Assembly: GCA_030522415.1 (NCBI GenBank)
Contig: CM060127.1
Location: forward strand, 15,048,646-15,112,645
Length of the DNA stretch: 64,000 bases
DNA from: Channallabes apus
Taxonomy: Eukaryota; Chordata; Actinopteri; Siluriformes; Clariidae
Reading direction: 5' to 3'
The translations under genes and the position numbers were made by a program. Shown here one piece after another: positions 24,701 through 34,806 of this stretch; position 1 is the first letter of the stretch, and every line of letters starts with the position of its first letter. The notes under the pieces were generated by a model that worked only from the letters and a program-made list of their open reading frames with translations, was not told where the DNA came from and ran no database searches.

Positions 24701-27700
24701 AATGTCCTGTCAATGCTTCTCTATCATCCTGTCAGTTTCCCTTTGCCTTTTCTTTGTTTAATGCAGTGTTGGTGTTTTATTGTACTGTATGATCGTCTCT
24801 GAGAGCCTGTATACAAGTCATTGTTGTTGTTGTTGTTGTTGTTTTTAAAAAAAAAAAAAGGCAGCCCTGCTTTTGTATTGCATTGTGTTTGTAAAACCCT
24901 TGAGAGAGAACATTTCTGTGCTCATCTCCTAATAATCCTTTCCAGCCCACTGCCAGATGGTAACAGGGTACATGGGAGGTGTTCGGATGCTGTAATTAGT
25001 GATTTAGGTTCTCTCTTTCATTTTTATTTCTCTTCCCTTATCAGGGAGGGGTCGGTCCGAGAGGAGACCAGGGACCTGCAGGCCCACCAGGACTACCTGT
25101 AAGCCCTTCATAAGTCTTCTCTTCATGGCTTATTAAAGCTTATGTCAGGGATTTTTCAATTGTGAGCTTGCACAGGCTGTAAAATCTGAATAAAAAGGTT
25201 CCGGTTCATTGAAGTGATCACTGAATGTCTTGAATGGTGAAACATTCTTGACAGATTTACAGATTTTAGTATGTTATACCTGCTATGTTGAACATAATGA
25301 TATATAATGATACACGCTCCATGATAAATATAATCAGTTATATGGTGCATTTTAGCAGGACATATTACTTCATAACCCTTAGTTAACTGTGGTGCTTTAT
25401 ACCGTATCTCAAGGTTTAAAAGAAAAAATCTAAATCTTTACTCTAACAAAGATAGTGGATAAAAAAAAATCTGAGATTAAAATGAACAAAATGATAGGAT
25501 AAGCTCTTCATTTTTTGTCCAGAGATAAGTACATGGTAATTTGGCGATGGTAAGACACGACCCACATTAACATTATGAGGATTATTATTATTGAACTTGA
25601 AACCCTTAGTTTAATGGAAGAAATTGCTTTTCTCTCATTCAGGGAACCTATATGCAGCCTAGATTTTTTTGTCTCAGGATAGTTTTGCTGAATAATTCTC
25701 TTTGAAATGCTTTAAAGGTGTATGATTTAAAATATGCAGTTTGTAAAATTTAAATGTTTCTCTGGATCTAAGACTTAGTTTATTTAAAAAATAAAATCTA
25801 GGATATTGCCAGGTGGATTTTGCAGCACTGATGAAGCATAGCACTACTTTGCCTTCGTCAATTCACTTCACTGGAAACAGGGGGCGCTAGAAATTACAAA
25901 CTGCATCTTAAACGAAACCATCTTTATGACTCCTCTCACTATCTGTACCTTCAGGGTCCACCGGCTACCATGATCGAGCCGCTGCCAATCCGAGAGGGTC
26001 GCAAGAAACGTAGAAGGAACTCGGACCGGAAGAGAGGAGGAGCCAACGCAGAAGCTGCAGCCGCAGAAGAGGAGCAGGAAGCGGAGGTTCAGCTGAACAT
26101 GGAGGACTTCCTGCAGGCTGACGCACCTCTGGAAGACCCTGAGGGAATGGAGGAAGTGTTCGCGTCTCTGAACTCCATGAAGATGGAGGTGGAGTTGATG
26201 AGGAAACCTCTGGGAACGTTCGAGAGTCCGGCACGCACCTGCAAAGAGCTGATGATGTGCCACCCGCATTATAAAGACGGTACGATCGAGTCGCATCACG
26301 CAGGCTCGCGCTTTATTTGAAGTAACAGATTAGAGAAGAATCAGATATTGAACACTTCAATCTATTTTGCTGCAAGAAAATTCGCATTCAAAAGAAACAG
26401 GCTGAGTATCAACCCCTTAGCTCTTTGTGACTGAATCCTTCACAGCAAATTAATCTCCTGTAGTTTTGACTCTGCAGGTGCGCCCTGATTTAACGATCAT
26501 AATTTCATTTTTTATTCATTTGCTAAATCGAACGCTCTACATTCAATAATATTGCTCGCTAAGTATTAAGTATTTAAGTGCTCTCACCCCATGTATACCC
26601 CCCACTCTTTAGGTGAATACTGGATTGACCCAAATCAGGGCTGCCATAAAGATTCTATCAGAGTGTTCTGCAACTTCACTGCTGATGGGGAAACCTGCCT
26701 ACACCCGGATAAACAGATCGAAACGGTGGGTCCCAAAGCACAGTCACGTTCACCCAGCCTTGATTCACGCGCACCCACGCACATGTCTGATCTGTATCTC
26801 TATCATCAAAATCCAGGTGAAACTCGCAGCCTGGAGCAAAGAGCAGCCGGGCAGCTGGTACGGCCTCTTCAGGAGGGGCAAAAAGGTACTAGTGTCGTGT
26901 CAAAAACATGGAATACATATTTATGTACCATAATGATGACCATAGTGTGGTACCATTGTATGCATGTAACATTTGTTAAATACCATAGATTATGTTAAAG
27001 CTCTTAATATTACATACAGTATTATGGCACTGATTACCAGCAGCATGTACAAACATATCTAATATGGTACATTATGTACAAACATACCACATTAGATACC
27101 TGTACCATGGTAATACTACTTGTACTATAGTTTACCATAATATAGCCATATTATATATTATAGCCAATTTTCTTAAAGGCTGCAAGACTCTTACAGTACA
27201 GAATATCTCGGGTACAGGGCTTTATACCAATCTGCTGAATTAGAAACGGCGGCGCGGTGGTGTAGTGGTTAGCACTGTCGCCTTGCACCTCCAGGGTCTG
27301 GGTTCGATTCCCCGGCCAGGCTCGATTCCCATCTCTGTGTGCATGGAGTTTGCATGTTCTCCCCGTGCTTGGTGGGTTTCCTCCGGGTACTCCGGTTTCC
27401 TCCCACAGTCCAAAGATATGCAGGTTAGGCTAATTGGCGTTCCTAAATTGCCCGTAGTGTGTGATTGGGTGTGTGAGTGTGTGTATGTGTGTGTGCCCTG
27501 CGATGGATTGGCACGCTGTCCAGGGTGTACCCCGCCTAGTGCCCGAAGTCTCCTGGGATAGGCTCCAGGTCCCCCGCGACCCTGAACACAGGATTAAGCG
27601 GTATAGAAGATGAATGAATGAATGAATGAATTAGAAACTTTGCTAGGAGATGATAAATGTACTGTAATATAACCTTTTTCATTTAACTTGTACTAGCAGT

Positions 27701-28706
27701 GGTATTATTATTTCTGATTGAAGCCCACATACATGTCTGCCTTTCTTTCTATACGGCAGAACTCTGTTCCTAACTTATTCATACGAAGAACTAAAAATCT
27801 TTATAATCTTACACCTTGTTTGCACTCTGTGGTTAAAATAGATTATTATTATATTCGACACTTAACTGTTCATAACATCACTTTTACTCAACATTTTGAA
27901 TTGAGCGCATAACACTGTAAGTTTGGGTATGTCAGTGCCTCACCTGGGACCGCTGTGGATACGTTTGCTCTAACGACACATGTTTTATCTCATAGTGGCC
28001 CTTTACATTACTGCTTTAATTATCACCACAGTCTTGGAACATATCATATCAATATACCATGATCTGTCCATACATCTTTGAAGATTCAGTTTTCAAAAGT
28101 TTGGAGGAAGCCATGCTGTGGCGTGCATTTGTTTGTGTTTGTTGAGGACAATAGACGCAAAAAGAAGCGTATGCACTTTAAGAGCAAAAGCGCTGTATTT
28201 CTCCTACAAAGCGTTGGCTGCTGTGAGGTAATCTTTCACAAAACTGCTTATAACGTCCCTTTTACTTAACATTTTGATTTAACATACTTGATTATTTATA
28301 TGGTGCAGATTTAACTTTAGGTAAATTCCAAAGGACTGACAAAGTTTCATTAAATTCTGTTAAGTCAGTTTTGCGTGATGCTGTGACAAACTCGTCTGAA
28401 TGACATACAGATATACAGAGAGAAATTCTGATTGGTTTATGGTCCAATGAATGAAAAGTAAAGATATCATTGCAAGAGTGAGTTCTGACCAATGTACCAA
28501 TGTTCTGACCAATTTTATTTTTATAGATACTAGACCTAGATAGCTAGCTCACCATATACTAGCACTTATGCTAGCTTCCATTTCAGCAAGACTGGTTATA
28601 CTTATAACGGTTTTATATATAAATAAAACAGTTATAAGTATCAAATTTTCTATCGATTTAATTAAACTAATATATATACTGTGTGTATATATACTGAAAA
28701 AAATAA

Positions 28707-28783
<77 letters not shown>

Positions 28784-31700
28784 GTATATATATTAGTTTA
28801 ATATACGGTACCGTGTAAAAGTCCTGATACACCTCATTTCATCATACTGTATTACAGTACATGAAATTAAATGATGTAGATGAAATTTAAGAATAACTTC
28901 TACTGTGACAGGCTGCAGAGTGCCTAAAGATACAATACAATCAGCAACCTCATTTCCCCTCTCGTCTGTTTCAACCACTCATCATTCAGCATCCAGCATT
29001 ATCAGTGTACTAATTACTGGCCTGATCATCTGTTATCATCTGCACCTAAGAGACAAAGCAAATATGAAGAAATGATGGGGGATAAAAACTTTTGCACTGT
29101 ATTTTAATTTTTTTTATATGAACCTGAGAAACTGGCTTAAATGAGTTGTATTAACATGAACACACATGAATACACACAGAACTGCTACAGTGACTTTCCT
29201 GTCTCTGTTAAATGTATTACTTCACATTACTTCCATGAGGAAAGCCCTAAATTATATAATCACGCAAAAAAGTGTTCATGTTAATTCGCTCATCTTAGAG
29301 ACAAGAAGTAGCTTGTTTTGTTCTTCCATTCTCCGACTTTCGACCTTCAGAAAACGAGGTACCACGCCTGTATGTATTATGTATAATTACATATACTGTA
29401 CGTATTGAGCTATTATTATAGCCATCGGATCATTAGAGCATTATTAAATGTTTAGTATGTAATTAAGGGAAGAGAAGAGGCTCAGGGATTATGCTGAAAT
29501 CATGGAGTGATATGAATAACTCAGTGTCTGGCAGTAAATGGAATTAAAAAATAAAGAAATAAATAATGAATGCGGTCTTGGAGGAGAAATTAGTATGTGT
29601 CTGCGTTCCGAAGCCTCGGGCCAAACTCTTGTGAGTGCATATGAAATATCTCCATCAGTCCCAGCTCATTAAAGAAGAGTTCAGAGCAGCGGCGGAGACT
29701 TTGCTCACCACAAGCCCGTTCATACGATCTGACATATGCGACCTTGTCACTCAGATTTGCTCAGTCAGATGTCACTGTGCTCGTTTTATGAGCAGAAGAT
29801 TGTGAGTCTCTTGAGACTAACCTAAACTCAGAAGTACTCCCAGGGTGCTCCATCAACCCACATCAGGATTGACTAATGAGCACCATCATTGCACAAACAC
29901 ATAAAAATACAGGGTCTGTTTGTGCCTCTCTCTGATATCCATCCACTGTCTACTGATGACCTGTCTTTACCCCTCCTGCAGTTCTCCTATATAGACGCTG
30001 ACGGCATCACCGTCCCTGTGGTCCAGCTGACCTTCCTGAAGCTTCTGAGTGCCACAGCCAGACAGAGATTTACCTACATCTGCCAGAACTCAGCCGGCTG
30101 GTACGACGCCACCAGCCAGGGGCACCAGCACTCCCTGCGCTTCCGAGCCAGCAATGATGAGGAGATGACGCGTGACAAAACTCCCTTCATAACACCTCAG
30201 TATGACGGCTGCCAGGTGAGCTGTGAATGTAGCAAGCACAAAAAATAATTTAAACATGAAGAGCATCTAAACCCACGGCCGCCGGCTGGCTAGCCTTGCT
30301 TCAATCCCGAGCTTGTCTTGCCTTTCTACTAAAAAGGTAGCTTTATATCACCGCCAAAGAGTGAAAGAGTGTATGTCTAATTACACTCTCCTGAACGAGG
30401 GCTATTAGCTAGGGTGGGTAAAAGGTGAAAAATCTGCTCAGATACAGGTTTGTTTGCGCCTTCGTTCATGTACATTCCTCTCAACTCCTTTACTCGCAGG
30501 AGACATGAAACCATTTCAGTGGAACCAGACGTATACATTTTCTTAGCGCTGATCACACGTAGAGCTGTGAAATATGAACATGATACTGTATATCAAGATA
30601 TTGATGATATTGTGACTAAATACGTCACGATACATTTTTTTCAGAGATGATTTAATGATGCCATTTTTTATCTATTGTTAAAGCAAAAAACACACTGGGT
30701 ATGCTTACATGGACAATAATTCTTCATCATGACTTACATCATTATCATTAAAGATTCAAACATGACTGTGATCTGATATGATGTGATTAATCAGAAGATA
30801 ACATGTTTGAAGTGTTTATAGCGGTCCTGTCTGCTGTGAGGTCCTTAATCTGTCAACTTGGGTATAGATCCCTTTAGCTTCACATCTTTTCTGATGAATC
30901 CCACCTTCTGTGTTATGATTGGTTGCAACATTTCTCTCGTCTGTGATTGGTTAGATGGCTTTACTATGTGTGAAATGTGTGCCAATCGATGCTCGTTCCT
31001 CAGCCAGAGACCCAGTGGATGAAAGTAAATAAGGGTGAGAAAGAGGAGTTTGTTCTCATGCAGTTTACTGATCAGGGCCCGTATTCACAAAACTCTTTAA
31101 GCCTAAACGTTGCTCCTAGTGATGAAATTTTAAGAAAAGTCTTGGAATTATGACATTTTCTTAGAATTTCCCCTTAAATTTAGGACTAAATCTTAGTTAA
31201 GATAAAAATGATTCATGAAACATCTTAGCCCTAAAAACAGTTCCTAAGGTAAAAATTGCTAAGAATAGAGAGGAGGATTTTTAAAAGGCTTAAGAGTTCT
31301 AAATGGCAGTAAGAGGACAAAATGGCGGAAAGAAGAAATATTCTCCAAACAATAAATGTAAGGCTAAAAGTGAACACTGCTCTTCTGTCCAATTTTATTT
31401 TCTTGTTGTTTTTCCTCCCTTCCATCTCTCTTGGATTTTGGCTACATACTGTACCATTCAAAGGAGCAACTTAAATAGTCCTTGATTTGCTGCATCATCC
31501 TTAGTAACGGGGTCAACCACGTCTCCTCACTAAGATCAAGGTTTTTGAACGTTCCTTACTCAGACTTGCTCTGAGAAGTTTCCTAAATCACTTCACATCT
31601 AGGACTAATAGGCTAGGACAAAGGTAAGATAGGAGATCTCTGAGAAAATTCTAAGAAGCTTTGTTTATACAGGCCCAGGAATGATAGCAAAATTTCCCCT

Positions 31701-32343
31701 CTATGAAATTCTTCACATCACCTAATGTTAACATGGCAAACATTCTCAGAGTATATGCATTCTGATAAGAAAGAAACAGTCGGATCAAGTGTTTACATAG
31801 CTAATATTTAGCTGTTAAAGAATTATCAAAGGTTTACTCGACCATCTCATTTTGATCAGTACAATCTGTTCTGATTGAGGTGTTTACATGACGCACAGGA
31901 TTTCTTCTCACAAATTTTTTCTTTATTTATTCTTATAAGAGAGAAACAATCAGATCAAGTGTTTACATGGCAATACCTGTTGAATGGATTATCAAATGTT
32001 AAACACATCAAATTAACACAATTTGTTTACAAATTATTTGCATTCTGTTTTATTTGAGTTATTAAACCTCTGCAAATACTGCATGATCTTGGGTTATTTT
32101 GATGTGTTGTGATGTCATCATTTCCTTTAAATATACACTTTAAATAACAATAATTATATTTCGAATTTAGGAGAAATATTGTCCGCAGTTCACAAAAAAT
32201 GAAACAAAAATGTTCATCTCACCAGTACTGTACATGCACCTGTAAGAAAAAAAACGTAAACTGATTATTTTGCACTGGTCTCTTATTGTTTTCCAGAGCT
32301 GTATATCATACTACACATCACGCTCCATAGAAACCATAATACC

Positions 32344-32376
<33 letters not shown>

Positions 32377-34749
32377 TGTAATATGATTTCATCATATCTT
32401 TGAGCACTCATAGTAAGACTATTAGTTATGTTGAAATCAGCACCAAGGACAGCTGCATCTTTATTAAACTAAATGCGATAAGATTAGCATGATAGCATCA
32501 AATTTATTTCATCCGATAACGTCTGCGCCACCTCAGATCCAGTCTGCAGACCAGCGGTGATTTGTACACTTCTGAAGTAAATGTCATTTTCACGTGCTTC
32601 TTATCTAAATGTCATTCTGTTTACTTTATCTTGTTTACTCTGTAACAGATCTGTGTACTTCTGATAAGCAGGAGAAAAGCTCCTTTTTTTCTTTCTTTAT
32701 TTATTTATCTTCATTCATCATTCATTCATCTTCTATACCGCTTTATCCTGTATTTAGGGTCACGGGGGACCTGGAGCCTATCCCAGGAGACTCAGGGCAC
32801 GAGGCAGGGTACACCCTGGACAGCATTTTATTTATTTAGTCATTATTAAAATTTTAAAGCACAGTAATCCACCAGGTATTCCAGTCTCTCTCTGTCTCCA
32901 TCTCTCCCGGTCTCTCCGAGAGACCGTCTGTGAAACTTCCTGCAATCCCCGCTGTAATTTGAACTCAGCATGACGGCATGTTTGCACAAAAAAGCAAGTA
33001 CACAGCCGCAGTCGATCTGAATCTCGAAGAGAGAAAAGATATTTCAGGCACTATTCTGCGGTTTTAACCAAGCGTGTAATTATTCTCGCTATCTCTTTTT
33101 TCTCTCTCTCTCTCTCAAAAAAAAAAAAGATGGCAAGTAGCAAGACACAAGCTGTGTTTTTTTTTTCCGTTTCAAACATCTCGCAATTAGAGAGAGAGAA
33201 AGAGCGAGAAAAAGAATTTCTGAAAAGAAATTGCTAATGCAGAATGACTTAATGGCAGTGTTACTAGCAGATGACGTACGTAAGAGATTGAACTACCCAG
33301 CGTGCACTGCTCTTTTATCCAGTGAGGTTTTTTTATTTCTTTATTTCATCCATCGAATCCTTGATAGACACCTAATTTTATATAAATAAAGAATATCACA
33401 CTTGGATGTTTGCTTCAATTAAAAAAATATCTTTTGTATGTGCGTTTACACCATACGGAGCCTAATATTCCACTAATAATCAGAATAACAGCCGAGTGAG
33501 AAGAAATCGTGTGCATCATGTAATCACCTCAATCAGAGCAGATTGACCCGACTTGTCACTGTCATCTTTACGTTTATCCACTGGGTCTCTGGCTCAGGAA
33601 CGAGCTCTGATTGGCCCACCACGCACACATAGATGAATCATACAGTAGATGAAACTGAATTCTTGCACCCGATCATAATGCACAAGGTGGGATTTATTGG
33701 ATAAGATGGGAGCTAAAGGGATCTAAACCCTAAGTTTAGAGAATGAGCATCTCGTAGCAGGCATGTACTGTAGAAATGTTTGATTGAAATGCTATAGTCT
33801 GATTAAACGCTTTGAGCATGAAAACACACATCAGATCATCATCCATATAGACAGATAATCTTTAATCCTAATGATGTCAGTCAGAATGAAGAAGTATTAT
33901 CCATATAAATGTGCCCAGGACGTTCCTTAACGATATATAAAAAAAAGATATAATACTGTATATAAGAACTTAGGGCATGAGGTGGGGTCGACCCTGGACA
34001 TACAGCCACGCTCACACACTCATTCACACACTATGAGCAATTTGGGAACGCCAATCATTCTAATCTGCATGTCTTTGAACTGTGGGAAGAAACCGGACGA
34101 CCCAAAGGAAACCCACCAAGCGAAGGGAGAACATGCAAACTCCATGTACACAGACCCAGAACATGGAGAAGAGGAGAATGTTTATGAATAAAGCGACACA
34201 CAAACCTGTATCTCAGGAGATTTTCCAACCCTAGCTAATAGCCCTAGTTCAGGAGTGTGTATTCTACATATAATTAAACAGAAATGTAAATGCAAAAGGT
34301 TCGCTGTTGCTATATTTTTTTTTTCTTTTTTTTTTTTTGCTAACACTGAGTTTTCTGGGTGTATTCCGAATCTATTGTAAACGTTCCTGCAACACTCCTG
34401 TGACATTATACTTAGAACATGTTCTATCAAGAACCTTTTCTTCAGCTGTTAATCTGGTTGTTGTCGTTTTATAAGTACTGGATACTAGATGAGATGATTC
34501 CAGACCTACTGTACACTCTTTCATACTTTCAAATCAATGAAATCAATGACCTAACCTCAAAGTTGGACAAATGCTCTACTACTTCTGCTTCTTCTGTTAT
34601 ATTTCCAGCAGATGAAACACCTCACAGCGAGCTGAACACTTATTCTAGGGAAAAAAAGAGAACACATTTGTTCCATTAAAAAAAATACATCATCAGGTTT
34701 TTTTTTTGCACCATTGCTAGACCTATCATCCACTCCAGTCAAATTTAGA

Positions 34750-34806
<57 letters not shown>

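Larger units (their letters stand above)
30697..33914. mobile_element. Large foldback/TIR element with about 470 bp arms
   Basis: Left-arm sequences recur inverted on the right: TTACATGGACAATAATTCTT (30706) against AAGAAGTATTATCCATATAA (33892); CAGAGACCCAGTGGATG (about 31006) against ATCCACTGGGTCTCTGG (33576); GATTTCTTCTCAC (31900) against GTGAGAAGAAATC (33499). The arms span about 30697-31925 (minus a nested element) and 33440-33914. No transposase is recognised. It lies wholly in the last col5a3 intron. Confidence 0.65.

Noticed and set aside
25970..26320. Separate small gene starting at ATG 25970
   Set aside because: It is the in-frame body of collagen exon 22; the reading continues past the donor at 26280 only by chance.
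28549..28801. Open frames on both strands through the AT repeat
   Set aside because: They encode only IYIYIY-type low-complexity peptide from an (AT)n microsatellite.
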